Shown: piece by piece, positions 36,897-45,093 of the stretch
Layout of the letters: each line of letters begins with the position of its first letter
Numbering within the stretch: position 1 is the stretch's first letter
Assembly: GCA_001464215.1 (NCBI GenBank)
Contig: LNEZ01000027.1
Coordinates: 1-64,000 of the forward strand
Source: Rhizobiales bacterium Ga0077548
GTDB taxonomy: Bacteria > Pseudomonadota > Alphaproteobacteria > Rhizobiales > Xanthobacteraceae
Direction: 5' to 3'
DNA: 64,000 nucleotides
The notes under the pieces: model-generated
Told to the model about the DNA's origin: nothing
The model's input: the letters and a program-made list of their open reading frames with translations, nothing else
The model's database searches: none
Translations under genes and position numbers: made by a program

Positions 36897-37627
36897 TGCC
36901 CGGAATTCAGCGAGAGCGGCACGCCATAGGTGCGGGCGATATTGTCCGGCGTGAAGGTCGTCGCGACCGGCCCGCCTGCAATGAATTCGCGGTTCAAGAG
37001 CACGACGGTATCGAAAATATCCTTCACGCTCGACAGATCGTGGTGCACGGCGATCACGAGGCTGCCTGCGTCGCGTAGATCGCGGAAGACTCTCGTCATC
37101 ACGCCTTCGGTCACGGCGTCCACACCCGCGAAGGGTTCATCAAGCAGAAACAGCTTCGCGGCTTGCGCGAGCGCGCGGGCAAGGAATACGCGTTGCTGCT
37201 GCCCGCCGGAAAGCGCACCGATCTGCCGGTCAGCGAATTCGCTTAAGCCCACCATGTCGAGGTATTTCTTTGCACTCACATGATCGGCTGCGCGTAACGG
37301 CTTTAGCCATCCGATGCGGCGATAAAGTCCCATCGCAACGACATCGGCGGCGGTTGCAGGAAAATCCCAATCGACGCTTGCGCGCTGCGGGACATAGGCG
37401 AGCAGGTCGCGCTGCTCCGAAACGGGTTTGCCGAAAATCTCCGCCGTGCCGCCTGCTTTCGGAACAAGATCGAGCACGGCCTTCAGTAAGCTCGATTTGC
37501 CCGCGCCGTTAGGACCGACAATTGCAACCAGGCCACGTTCGGGCGCAGTCCACGTGAAGTTCTCGAGCGCGGTGCGGCCGCCGTATTGTACGGAGAGATC
37601 GCGAATAGCGAGCGGCGGAATCGGCAT
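36893..37627 (-). CDS. Mn/Zn/Fe ABC transporter ATP-binding protein
   Basis: 244 residues from ATG 37627 (MPIPPLAIRDLSVQYGG); the frame is open 14 codons upstream but that part has no family similarity. Walker A is VGPNGAGKSSLLKAVL, the ABC signature LSGGQQQRVFLARAL, Walker B LFLLDEPFAGVD and the H-loop VIAVHHDL. It energises import through the two adjacent permeases. It lies 43 nt after the binding-protein gene and overlaps the first permease gene by 4 nt. Confidence 0.92.
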   Translation of the reverse strand: MPIPPLAIRDLSVQYGGRTALENFTWTAPERGLVAIVGPNGAGKSSLLKAVLDLVPKAGGTAEIFGKPVSEQRDLLAYVPQRASVDWDFPATAADVVAMGLYRRIGWLKPLRAADHVSAKKYLDMVGLSEFADRQIGALSGGQQQRVFLARALAQAAKLFLLDEPFAGVDAVTEGVMTRVFRDLRDAGSLVIAVHHDLSSVKDIFDTVVLLNREFIAGGPVATTFTPDNIARTYGVPLSLNSGQ

Positions 37628-37670
37628 GATGCCGGAAGATACGCGGTTCGATGGGAAAGGAGCCAGCACT

Positions 37671-38636
37671 TCAGCTTCCGGCCTTTAGCTTGCCGTTCAG
37701 GCCGCGTGGCGGCGCTTCTCCGCCCAGCGCGCGGGAGATCGAGGTCACGTTATGGTCGAGCATACCGATCAGCGTGCCTTCATAGCTGCCGGGTGCGCCC
37801 AGCGCGTCGGAGTAAAGTTCGCCCCCGACAATCACCTGATGACCGCGGGCTCGCGCGCCTTCGACGAGTGCGCGGATGTTGCGCTCGGGCACCGAGCTTT
37901 CGACGAATACCGCGCGGATTTTCTTTGCGACCAGAAGCGAGACCAGTTCCTCGATCCGCTTCAGCCCGGCTTCGCTTTCGGTGGAAAGTCCCTGGATGCC
38001 TTCGACCTCGAAGCCGTAAGCGCGGCCGAAGTAGCTGAAGGCATCGTGCGCCGTAATAAGCACGCGCGAGGCTTCCGGCACGGTTTTCAGAATCTTCCGC
38101 GTGTACTCGTCGAGGCGCTCTATTTCCGCAATGTAAGCTTTCGCGCCAGCTTCGAAAGTCGCGCGCCCGGCGGGGTCGCGCGCGATCAGCCCGTCGCGGA
38201 CCGCTTCGACGACGATGGACCACAGTTTCGGGTCCATCCAAACGTGCGGGTCCTTGCGGTCTTTATATTCTTCATCCGCGAGCAACTGCGCGGCGGGAAT
38301 TTTCTCGGCAGCGAACAGCACTGGCTTGGAGCGGGCGAGGGCTTTCAGCGTTTCGTCGAGCTGTGCTTCGAGGTGAAGTCCGTTGGCGACCACGAAATCG
38401 GCAGCGCTGAGCCGCGCGATATCCGCGCGTGTGGGCCGGTAGGTATGGGGATCGACGCCTTCGCCAAGCAGGCTCGTTACTTCAACACGGCTGCCGCCGA
38501 CGGCGCGGACGGTATCCGCGAGCATCGAAACGGTGGTGACGACGCGGAGCGGTTTCTGTTGCGCCACTGCTTCCTGAGAGGGCCAAGCAAACGACAGAAC
38601 CGCGGCAAAAACCGCGGCTGAAAGAGCGTGGCGCAA
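37671..38636 (-). CDS. Mn/Zn/Fe ABC transporter substrate-binding protein (TroA/SitA family)
   Basis: About 321 residues from TTG 38636, preceded by AGGAAAGGA. A longer frame opens at TTG 38702, but that codon lies inside the likely promoter. Signal peptide ends about EAVAQ. Cluster A-1 features: VTTVSMLADTVRAVGG, GEGVDPHTYRPTRADI (first metal His), DPHVWMDPKLW (second His), a conserved Glu region in VFVESSVPERN and the terminal metal Asp in GGELYSDALG. The short loop lacks the His-rich insert typical of ZnuA, which favours manganese or iron over zinc. First gene of the operon. Confidence 0.87.
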   Translation of the reverse strand: MRHALSAAVFAAVLSFAWPSQEAVAQQKPLRVVTTVSMLADTVRAVGGSRVEVTSLLGEGVDPHTYRPTRADIARLSAADFVVANGLHLEAQLDETLKALARSKPVLFAAEKIPAAQLLADEEYKDRKDPHVWMDPKLWSIVVEAVRDGLIARDPAGRATFEAGAKAYIAEIERLDEYTRKILKTVPEASRVLITAHDAFSYFGRAYGFEVEGIQGLSTESEAGLKRIEELVSLLVAKKIRAVFVESSVPERNIRALVEGARARGHQVIVGGELYSDALGAPGSYEGTLIGMLDHNVTSISRALGGEAPPRGLNGKLKAGS

Positions 38637-38656
38637 AGGCTTTCCTTTCCTGCAAA

Positions 38657-38671
38657 TGCGAACGACTTGCA
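38657..38671. promoter_or_regulatory. TGCRA-N5-TYGCA box 1 of the Mn/Zn importer promoter
   Basis: TGCGAACGACTTGCA, embedded in a second symmetric pair CTGCAA (38650-38655) / TTGCAG (38667-38672). On the reverse strand it lies just after the presumed -10 region, about 20 nt before the TTG start. It has the same pattern as 11264-11278 and 38709-38723. Confidence 0.6.
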
Positions 38672-38673
38672 GA

Positions 38674-38702
38674 AAGGTGCGCCTTCGCTCTATGGAAGTC
38701 AA
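38674..38702 (-). promoter_or_regulatory. Candidate promoter of the Mn/Zn importer operon
   Basis: Reverse strand: TTGACT (38702-38697), 17 nt, CACCTT (38679-38674). The -35 is good and the -10 weak. It is flanked on both sides by TGCRA-N5-TYGCA boxes, an arrangement that would allow tight repression. Confidence 0.45.
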
Positions 38703-38708
38703 GCTTCC

Positions 38709-38723
38709 TGCGAGTCATTCGCA
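38709..38723. promoter_or_regulatory. TGCRA-N5-TYGCA box 2 of the Mn/Zn importer promoter
   Basis: TGCGA-GTCAT-TCGCA, perfect 5-base arms, immediately upstream of the presumed -35 on the reverse strand. Reverse-complemented it reads TGCGAATGACTCGCA, differing from the other two boxes at only two or three positions. Confidence 0.6.
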
Positions 38724-38749
38724 AGAATGATCCGTGCCTCCAAACTGAA

Positions 38750-38777
38750 AAAGCCGGCTCATTTTTGAGCCGGCTTT
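38750..38777 (-). terminator. Rho-independent terminator of the redoxin/DsbD operon
   Basis: AAAGCCGGCTCA, loop TTTT, TGAGCCGGCTTT: a 12-bp stem. On the reverse strand it is followed by TTTTTCAG. It separates the thiol-redox operon from the metal importer. Confidence 0.85.
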
Positions 38778-38822
38778 CTCTTTGGATATTGCTCTTTGGA
38801 TATCGGAAGCTGCCTTAAGCGC

Positions 38823-39431
38823 TTACGAGCCGTAGTGGATCGTGCAGCCGTAAGGACGTGTCGAGGGGTTCGGCACGGGCTTGTTGGCCGCGAGCGCGCC
38901 CAGCGTCTCGCGTACATAATTCACAGCCTTCGGAAGCGAGTCCGCGCGATAGGACGGAATGCTGTCGATGCCACCCTTGTAGACGAGCGTGCCGCTGGCA
39001 TCGATCACATACATATGCGGCGTGGTCTGCGCGCCATAAAGCGAGCCGATCTTGCCGTCCGGATCGAGCACGGTATTCGTCGGCACTGCGTTGCGCTCGG
39101 CGTTCACCTTGATCGCGGCAGGGCCTTCGAGGAATCCCTGTCTGCCGGGTGGCGAGGAGATGATCTGCAACCAAACGACGCCCTGGGCGGTCGCGTCCTT
39201 CTGCGCCGATTGCATATTGTTCGCGTTGTAGTGCATTCGCACATAGGGGCAATCGTGGTTGGTCCATTCCAGCACCACGATTTTTCCGCGCAGCGATTTC
39301 AGGTCTACGGTTTTTCCGTCAGCAGTGCGGGCGGTGAAATTCGGCGCTTCCTTGCCGATCGGCGGCGAAGCCAAGGCGGGAAATGCCAAGGCTGCGGTGA
39401 GGGCGGCAGTCGCAATCAGTTTATTGATCAT
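38823..39431 (-). CDS. Exported redoxin (thioredoxin-like, AhpC/TSA fold)
   Basis: 202 residues with signal peptide about 1-21 (ending ALASPP). Thioredoxin-fold landmarks: GKEAPNFTARTADGKTVDLK, VVLEWTNHDCPYVRMHY with a single active-site Cys followed by Pro-Tyr instead of CxxC, TPHMYVIDASG with the cis-Pro, and a C-terminal YGCTIHY Cys that could resolve the disulfide. This is the redoxin type often called an exported thiol-disulfide or alkyl-hydroperoxide-reductase-like protein. It begins 15 nt after the DsbD-like gene, which probably supplies its electrons. Confidence 0.85.
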   Translation of the reverse strand: MINKLIATAALTAALAFPALASPPIGKEAPNFTARTADGKTVDLKSLRGKIVVLEWTNHDCPYVRMHYNANNMQSAQKDATAQGVVWLQIISSPPGRQGFLEGPAAIKVNAERNAVPTNTVLDPDGKIGSLYGAQTTPHMYVIDASGTLVYKGGIDSIPSYRADSLPKAVNYVRETLGALAANKPVPNPSTRPYGCTIHYGS

Positions 39432-39446
39432 GCTTTCTCCCTTTCT

Positions 39447-41561
39447 CTAGTTTTCTATGCGGGCAGTCTTCGACTGGCCGATTTCACGCAAGACAATTTC
39501 TGGCGTCAGGATTTGCGGCAGCACTACCGGCTGCGCGTCAACGCCGGCCGGGTAGAACACATAGAGCGGAACGCCATTGCGTCCGAACTTCGCGAGCATT
39601 TGCGTGATCGCGGGATCGCGATGGGTCCAGTCGCCTTTGAGGTAGGCGACATTCGCCGTTTCGAAAGCGGAGATTACGTTCGTGCGCTCCAGCGCGACCC
39701 GCTCGTTCACAAGACAGGTGATGCACCATGCGGCGGTGAGGTTGACGAAGACCGGACGGCCCTGCGTGCGCAATTCGTCAAGCCGCGTCGGCGTGAACGT
39801 TTCGTAGCGCGCGTTCGGGTTCGCGGCCTGTTCGGGGGCGGCCGCATCTTTCACGAAGAAGATGCCGAGGGCGACCGCGGCGAGGATCGCCGCGATGGAT
39901 AAAGCGTAGTTCGCGAAGCGCCAGCTTTTGCCTGTGGAGGCAAAAAGCCACGCACCGAACGCAATCAGCAACATACCGCCGAGTGCTGCGGCCACCGCGT
40001 TTGCTCCGGCCTGCTGCGCCAGCACCCAGACCAGCCAGATCGCGGTTGCATACATCGGGAACGCAAGCAGTTGCTTTAGCCGTTCCATCCATGGGCCGGG
40101 CCGGGGAAGGAAGCGCAAGAGCGCGGGCCAGTAACAAAGAACAAGGTAAGGCAGCGCGAGCCCGAGACCGAGCGCGAAGAAAATCGCGAGCAGTACAGGC
40201 GCGGGCTGGCTCACCGCGAAACCGAGTGCGGCACCCATGAACGGCGCGGTGCAGGGTGTTGCAACCACGGCTGCGAGCGCACCTGCGAGAAAGCTCATCG
40301 CGTAGCCGTCATTGCCGCCGAAAGCGCCGAGACGCGAGAACGAGTTTCCGAAAGCGACCACGCCGGACTGGCTCAAGCCTACAGCGAACATCAGGTACGC
40401 AAGAAATAGCACGAAGAGCGGCGACTGGAATTGAAAGCCCCAGCCGAGTTCCGCGCCACCAGCTTTGAACGCAAGCACGATCGCGGCGAATACGCCGAAA
40501 CAAGCGAGGACGCCCGCGGCGTAGGCAAGTCCGTGAAAGTGCCGCTGGCGGTAGCCCATGCGCGAGTGATTGAGGAGCGAGAGCACCTTGATCGACAAAA
40601 CTGGGAAAACACAGGGCATCAGGTTGAGAATGATGCCGCCGAGCAGCGCAAAAAAAAGCGCGGCCGCAAGGCCGATTTCCGGCATTGCGAAGTTGTTTTG
40701 CGTGCCAAGCGTGCCGGTGAGCGGCGCTTCGACTGCGTAGACCTGCTGCGTGGCCGCGTTGCCGCCGTGCTCGTTCAGGACGAGTATTCCGCGCAAGGTA
40801 TGCGGCACTTTCTTGTCATAAGGATCGAGCGTCAGCGATAGCTCGCCGTCCTTGACTTGCAGCGGCTGTTCGGCAGCGTGTTTTACCGCGCCCCAGTCGC
40901 TCGCAAAAAAATGCGCGCTTGCGATCTTTGAAGGCGAAATCTCGGAAGAGGCGGCGATAAGTTCGATGCGGCCGTTCTTGACAGTGGCGGTAAACGGCCA
41001 AGCGTTATCGACCGGCAGTTTTGCGCGCGCGGATTCGATTTCACGGATGCTGATGCCGGTCGAAAAACCCTTCGCCATCACGGGAAGCGCGAGTTCGAGC
41101 GTCACCTGTTCGGGTATGCAAATCTCTTCGCAGACGAGCCAGTCGACCACAGCGCGGATTGGGAAGTTATCGCCGGCGCGCAAGCTGTAGGGCAGCTTGA
41201 TTTTGGTCAGAAGCGTGACTTCGTCTTCGTAGCCGTAATTCGCAACCGGGCCGACCATGATGCGCTTCGGCGCGGGCCAGAGGATTTCGCCGGCACTCGC
41301 GCCATTGGGAAGCGTCCAGGCGACGGTTGTCGCCATGCCCGCATCGCCGGGATTCTGCCAATACGTGTGCCAGCGGGGCTTGATGCGCTGATGAATGCCG
41401 ACGGTGATGAGGCTGCCCGCTTCGACGGAGCGGGCATCCGACACAAGCCGTGCTGTCACGTGCTCGGTTTTCGCGGTGTCTGCTGCTTGTGAAAGCGACA
41501 TGGATGCGCAGAGCGCAGCAGATGCGAGCAAAGATGCGGAAAGCAGGCGTGGCAGCTTCAT
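39447..41561 (-). CDS. DsbD-family membrane thiol-disulfide reductase (ScsB-like)
   Basis: 704 residues. Signal peptide about 1-26. The N-terminal periplasmic domain (about 30-285) has Cys in DWLVCEEICIPEQ. The CcdA-like membrane domain (about 295-560, eight helices) has NLMPCVFPVLSIKVL and ATPCTAPFMGAALGF, the two redox cysteines. The C-terminal periplasmic thioredoxin domain (about 585-700) has NLTAAWCITCLVNE. It moves electrons from cytoplasmic thioredoxin to periplasmic partners. The large N-terminal domain and WCITC motif fit ScsB rather than classical DsbD. It is co-transcribed with the redoxin gene. Confidence 0.9.
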   Translation of the reverse strand: MKLPRLLSASLLASAALCASMSLSQAADTAKTEHVTARLVSDARSVEAGSLITVGIHQRIKPRWHTYWQNPGDAGMATTVAWTLPNGASAGEILWPAPKRIMVGPVANYGYEDEVTLLTKIKLPYSLRAGDNFPIRAVVDWLVCEEICIPEQVTLELALPVMAKGFSTGISIREIESARAKLPVDNAWPFTATVKNGRIELIAASSEISPSKIASAHFFASDWGAVKHAAEQPLQVKDGELSLTLDPYDKKVPHTLRGILVLNEHGGNAATQQVYAVEAPLTGTLGTQNNFAMPEIGLAAALFFALLGGIILNLMPCVFPVLSIKVLSLLNHSRMGYRQRHFHGLAYAAGVLACFGVFAAIVLAFKAGGAELGWGFQFQSPLFVLFLAYLMFAVGLSQSGVVAFGNSFSRLGAFGGNDGYAMSFLAGALAAVVATPCTAPFMGAALGFAVSQPAPVLLAIFFALGLGLALPYLVLCYWPALLRFLPRPGPWMERLKQLLAFPMYATAIWLVWVLAQQAGANAVAAALGGMLLIAFGAWLFASTGKSWRFANYALSIAAILAAVALGIFFVKDAAAPEQAANPNARYETFTPTRLDELRTQGRPVFVNLTAAWCITCLVNERVALERTNVISAFETANVAYLKGDWTHRDPAITQMLAKFGRNGVPLYVFYPAGVDAQPVVLPQILTPEIVLREIGQSKTARIEN

Positions 41562-41915
41562 CTTCGGGCGGATGACCTTGTTCTGTTACCGAGGAGTCTA
41601 CGCCAGTAGCGCGTCAATTTGGCGAAAGAACAGCCCACGCGAATCTGCATCGGTGCAAGTGGGCGATAGCCCCGTGACATTGAGTATTGGAACCTTGGCT
41701 GAAGGTGGGCAGGAAGACACCTTGCCGGGCAGTACCTTATATATCTGATATTATTGAGATTTATTTGTGGGCAGTTTGCCCACTATTGGTGCCCACGATT
41801 CTGATGGGCCAATTTGAGGTTGACCGGTCTGGCCGTCAGGCGTCTGCTTCGATCACGCGGAAGGGCGAAAAACAGCCCGCGCAACTGGAAACGATCAAGA
41901 CGGAACACGAGGTCC
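41562..41915. other. Regulatory region of the methyltransferase-MetF operon
   Basis: 354 bases between the divergent DsbD-like and methyltransferase genes. It contains a set of GTGGGCA/TGCCCAC elements (41705-41711, 41767-41773, 41777-41783, 41790-41796) and an AT-rich stretch at 41735-41760 that could hold a promoter. An upstream extension of the methyltransferase frame into this area lacks family-like sequence. No RNA gene or riboswitch is recognised. Confidence 0.55.
41767..41796 (+). promoter_or_regulatory. Inverted repeat GTGGGCA-GTT-TGCCCAC plus second TGCCCAC
   Basis: Perfect 7-base arms (41767-41773 and 41777-41783) with a 3-nt spacer. A third half-site (41790-41796) lies 13 bp on, and a fourth in the other orientation lies at 41705-41711. 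It is a likely operator about 120 nt before the methyltransferase start. Confidence 0.5.
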
Positions 41916-43325
41916 ATGCAGGCCGAAGAAATACTTCAGGAAATCTCCGATTACTGCCGCCGCGCCGGTCTTGCGGAATCGACCTTCGGGCGCCGCGCCG
42001 TGAACGACGGCAAGCTCGTCACCCGCCTTCGCGACGGCGGGCGCATCACGACGGTCACGCTCGACCGCATCCGCTCATTCATGCACGAGAGCGTGCCCGC
42101 CACGCGCGGTGCGGTGATCGAGCGGCCCATGCCACCGCGGCCGATTTCCTCAATGCCGCCCGCACCGCCTTCCGGTGAGGAAGGCGACGATCCGCAGCGC
42201 AACTTCCGCTTCTTCGACAACCGCCAGAAATATCTTCTGTTCGTGAATACCTGCGGCGAGAAGTCGGTGATCGCCAATCGCGTCGGCATGGAGCTCGGCA
42301 ATATTCATCCGCGTCCGCCGGCGTTGCGGGTGTTCGATGCCGGTGTGGGCGATGCAACGGTGCTCTCGCGTGTGATGCGCGCGATGCACGAGCGCTATTC
42401 GACGCTGCCGTTTTATATTGTCGGTAAGGAAATCAGTCTCGAAGACGTGCGGCTCGCACTCGACAAGATGGCCGACCGCTTCTTCGAGCACCCTTCGACC
42501 GTGCTCGTGCTCACAAATATGTATTATTCGGAAGCGCCTTGGCTGACCACGCATTCGCGCGAAGCCGCATCGAGCATGGTCTGGCATGAGCTTGGGCTCA
42601 CCGGAAATTCTGCGTTTTCGTTCGAATCGCAAATCTCGGCGCTCCAGCCGTTCCTCGCCGACAACTGGAAGGCGCGCGTCTCACCGAAAAGCGGCAATCC
42701 GGTTTATGAGCGGCCGGTGGTGCTCGTGATTTACCGGCAGGATCACAAGTTTCTCTTGGACAACATCATCCCGAAACGGGGTGCCACCGACGCCAACTAC
42801 GATCTCGTGATGGCCTCGCAGCCTTACCGGCTGCGTTCCTCGGTCGAGTTCAAGGCAAAGAAGGTGATTGCGCCGCTTGCCCGCGCGCTCGGGCCCGGCG
42901 GCCGCATGATCGGGATTCATTCGCGCGGCGGCGATCCGGGGCAGGAAATTATCCAGAAGGTCTGGCCCGGCGATAATCCATACACGCAGGATCGCTACGA
43001 CATCCTGAAAGCGGTGAAGAGCGAACTCGGTTCGGCGGGCCGTGATCTCAACTTCAATGCCTATGCCGATAACCGCTCGATCTTCAAATACGATATGCAC
43101 ACGCTGCCGACAGAGATTTCCGCGGAAACCGGCTCCTCGATCGGTACCTCCACGCTGTTCGCGGCATGGAATGCCGCGATCTATGTCGCGCAGGTGGAAG
43201 ACGACCGGCTTTCCAAAGTCGTGATGGATGACCGCTACCTGCAAGCGACGCGGGAAGTGCTCCAGAAGCACGGCGGACTTTGGTTCAACGACGAGTCCTA
43301 CGTCATCTCCAGAAAGCGGGATTAA
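41916..43325 (+). CDS. SAM-dependent methyltransferase-like protein with HTH-like N-terminus
   Basis: 469 residues from ATG 41916. The frame opens earlier, but conserved-looking sequence begins MQAEEILQEISDYCRRAG and ACGAGG lies upstream. Residues 1-60 (AGLAESTFGRRAVNDGKLVT, LRDGGRITTVTLDRIRSF) look like a small helical DNA-binding domain also found as a stand-alone rhizobial protein. A Pro-rich linker follows, then a methyltransferase-like core: motif I VFDAGVGDATVLSRVM near 145, GKEISLEDVRLAL, ALGPGGRMIGIHSRGGDPGQ near 330. The substrate is unknown. It is followed 3 nt later by a MetF-like gene, implying one-carbon chemistry. Confidence 0.65.
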   Translation: MQAEEILQEISDYCRRAGLAESTFGRRAVNDGKLVTRLRDGGRITTVTLDRIRSFMHESVPATRGAVIERPMPPRPISSMPPAPPSGEEGDDPQRNFRFFDNRQKYLLFVNTCGEKSVIANRVGMELGNIHPRPPALRVFDAGVGDATVLSRVMRAMHERYSTLPFYIVGKEISLEDVRLALDKMADRFFEHPSTVLVLTNMYYSEAPWLTTHSREAASSMVWHELGLTGNSAFSFESQISALQPFLADNWKARVSPKSGNPVYERPVVLVIYRQDHKFLLDNIIPKRGATDANYDLVMASQPYRLRSSVEFKAKKVIAPLARALGPGGRMIGIHSRGGDPGQEIIQKVWPGDNPYTQDRYDILKAVKSELGSAGRDLNFNAYADNRSIFKYDMHTLPTEISAETGSSIGTSTLFAAWNAAIYVAQVEDDRLSKVVMDDRYLQATREVLQKHGGLWFNDESYVISRKRD

Positions 43326-43328
43326 GCC

Positions 43329-44213
43329 ATGCTCAGCCCACACCGGCTTGAGGGCGTTGCCGACGCTCCGGACTTTCACGCGGTTCTGAACGACGTTTCG
43401 CTGGAAGCGGTGATGCCCGCTGCGGCGGAATTGCACGAAGTGGCCGCCGTGCTCTCGACCGGCACGCCGATCTATCTCACCGATCTGCCGAACCGGCGCG
43501 ACGACAAGCTCATCCAGATTGCGACCGGTATATTCATGCGCGGTTTGAAGCCGGTGCCGCACATCGCCGCCCGCAATGTCTCGTCGGAGAAGAAGCTCAA
43601 TGATCTGCTGGCGAGGCTTTCTTCGTCGGCAGGCGTGAAGAAGATCATGCTGATTGGCGGCGACAGTGAACGTGCCGCCGGTCCGTTCGAACACGCGCTG
43701 CAGGTGATCGAAAGCGGGGTTCTCGAAGCGAGCGGCATTACCGAGATCGGCATTGCCGCTTATCCCGAGGGTCATCCGGATATTTCCGAAGATATTCTTC
43801 GCGCCTCGTTACGCGAGAAATTAGACGCCGCCGGGCGGGCAGGAATGAAGGCGCACATCGTCACCCAGTTCGGGTTCGACGCCTGGCCGGTCGTGACATG
43901 GCTTCGTGCGCTGCGCGCGAGCGGAGTTCGTAATCAGGTGTGCATCGGCATGGCGGGTCCCGCGAGCATTCCGTCGCTTCTGAAATTCGCGCAGCGCTGC
44001 GGTGTCCGTGCCTCCGCGAAAGGCTTTGCCCGGCACGCAACTTCAATCGGCAAATTGCTCACGCGAGCGACCCCGGCCGATATGGTCAACGATCTGGCGG
44101 AAGCGGCGGCTGCCGAGAATCTCGGCGAGATCGCCGCGCATTTTTATTCGTTCGGAGGATTGGCGCAGGCCGCGAAGTGGGTGCGCGACGCGAAGCACGG
44201 TACCATTACGTAA
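43329..44213 (+). CDS. Methylenetetrahydrofolate reductase-like protein (MetF paralogue)
   Basis: 294 residues, the usual MetF barrel length. Landmarks: PVPHIAARNVSSEKKLNDLL, KIMLIGGDSERAAGPFEHAL, GIAAYPEGHPDI, AHIVTQFGFDAWPVVTWL. These correspond to the folate- and FAD-contacting PHxxAR, GD, YPExHP and TQ.FFD blocks of MTHFR. Divergence suggests a specialised paralogue rather than the methionine-pathway enzyme. It starts 3 nt after the methyltransferase gene, so 5-methyl- or methylene-THF is probably linked to that reaction. Confidence 0.82.
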   Translation: MLSPHRLEGVADAPDFHAVLNDVSLEAVMPAAAELHEVAAVLSTGTPIYLTDLPNRRDDKLIQIATGIFMRGLKPVPHIAARNVSSEKKLNDLLARLSSSAGVKKIMLIGGDSERAAGPFEHALQVIESGVLEASGITEIGIAAYPEGHPDISEDILRASLREKLDAAGRAGMKAHIVTQFGFDAWPVVTWLRALRASGVRNQVCIGMAGPASIPSLLKFAQRCGVRASAKGFARHATSIGKLLTRATPADMVNDLAEAAAAENLGEIAAHFYSFGGLAQAAKWVRDAKHGTIT

Positions 44214-44222
44214 CCCACGAAA

Positions 44223-44975
44223 TTATTCGTCGTAGCGCTTCCAGCCGTCCTGCATCAGGCGCTCCTGCGGGAGGAAGCGTTTTTTGTAATCCATCTTCCG
44301 CGCGCCATCGACCCAGTAGCCGAGATAGACATAGGGTAGGCCCATGCGCCGCGCACGCTCGATGTGGTCGAGGATCAGATAGGTGCCGAGCGAACGCTCG
44401 CGCGCAATATCGGGATCGTAGAACGAATAGACCATCGAAAGCCCGTCGGTGAGCACGTCGGTCAGCGCAACGGCAAGCAGCGAGCCTTCGCCGCGGCCGG
44501 TGAGGAAAGTGTCAGGCCCGCGCGGCCGATATTCGATCAGCCGCGAGCGCACATGGCTGTCTTCGACCATCATCGAATAATCGAGCACGGTCATATCGAC
44601 CATGCCGCCGTCGGCATGGCGGCTGTCGAGATAGTGACGGAACAGCGAATACTGCTCGGCGGTGGGGACCGGCTGGCGCGCGTGGCCGATGATGTCGTTG
44701 TTCGTTTTCTGCACGCGTTTGAAGGTGCGCGTGGGCGCGAAATCGTTCACGAGCACACGCACGGATATGCAGGCGCGGCAGGCCTCGCAGGCCGGGCGAT
44801 AGGCGATCGACTGCGAACGCCGGAAACCGCCATGGGTGAGGATGTCGTTGATCTCGGGCGCGCGGTCCCCGACGAGATGGGTAAAAACCTTGCGCTCTTT
44901 TTTGCCCGGCAAATACGGGCAGGCGGAAGGGCTCGTCAGGAAGAACTGGGGTGTATCGCGCGAATGCTTTGTCAC
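44223..44975 (-). CDS. bpt: Aspartate/glutamate leucyltransferase (Bpt, arginyltransferase family)
   Basis: 250 residues. Family blocks: [40 protein letters not shown] with the Cys cluster CEACRAC, and the C-terminal [32 protein letters not shown] split across conserved helices and strands. It transfers Leu from Leu-tRNA to N-terminal Asp or Glu, marking proteins for ClpS/ClpAP (N-end rule). Full length. It is convergent with the metF-like gene (9-nt gap). Confidence 0.92.
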   Translation of the reverse strand: MTKHSRDTPQFFLTSPSACPYLPGKKERKVFTHLVGDRAPEINDILTHGGFRRSQSIAYRPACEACRACISVRVLVNDFAPTRTFKRVQKTNNDIIGHARQPVPTAEQYSLFRHYLDSRHADGGMVDMTVLDYSMMVEDSHVRSRLIEYRPRGPDTFLTGRGEGSLLAVALTDVLTDGLSMVYSFYDPDIARERSLGTYLILDHIERARRMGLPYVYLGYWVDGARKMDYKKRFLPQERLMQDGWKRYDE

Positions 44976-45093
44976 CGGCCCGGAATCGCCCTCTCACGCG
45001 CTAGCGAAGTGGAATCATCGCGCTTTCATCTTGCCCCGTCAAAGGGCGTTTTGATGACATTCTGTTTCCGCGCATGATCTTCGGCCTAATGCG

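Noticed and set aside
38796..39902. A 368-codon forward open frame opposite the redoxin and DsbD-like genes
   Set aside because: It has no family features, while both reverse genes have signal peptides and redox motifs and share a terminator.
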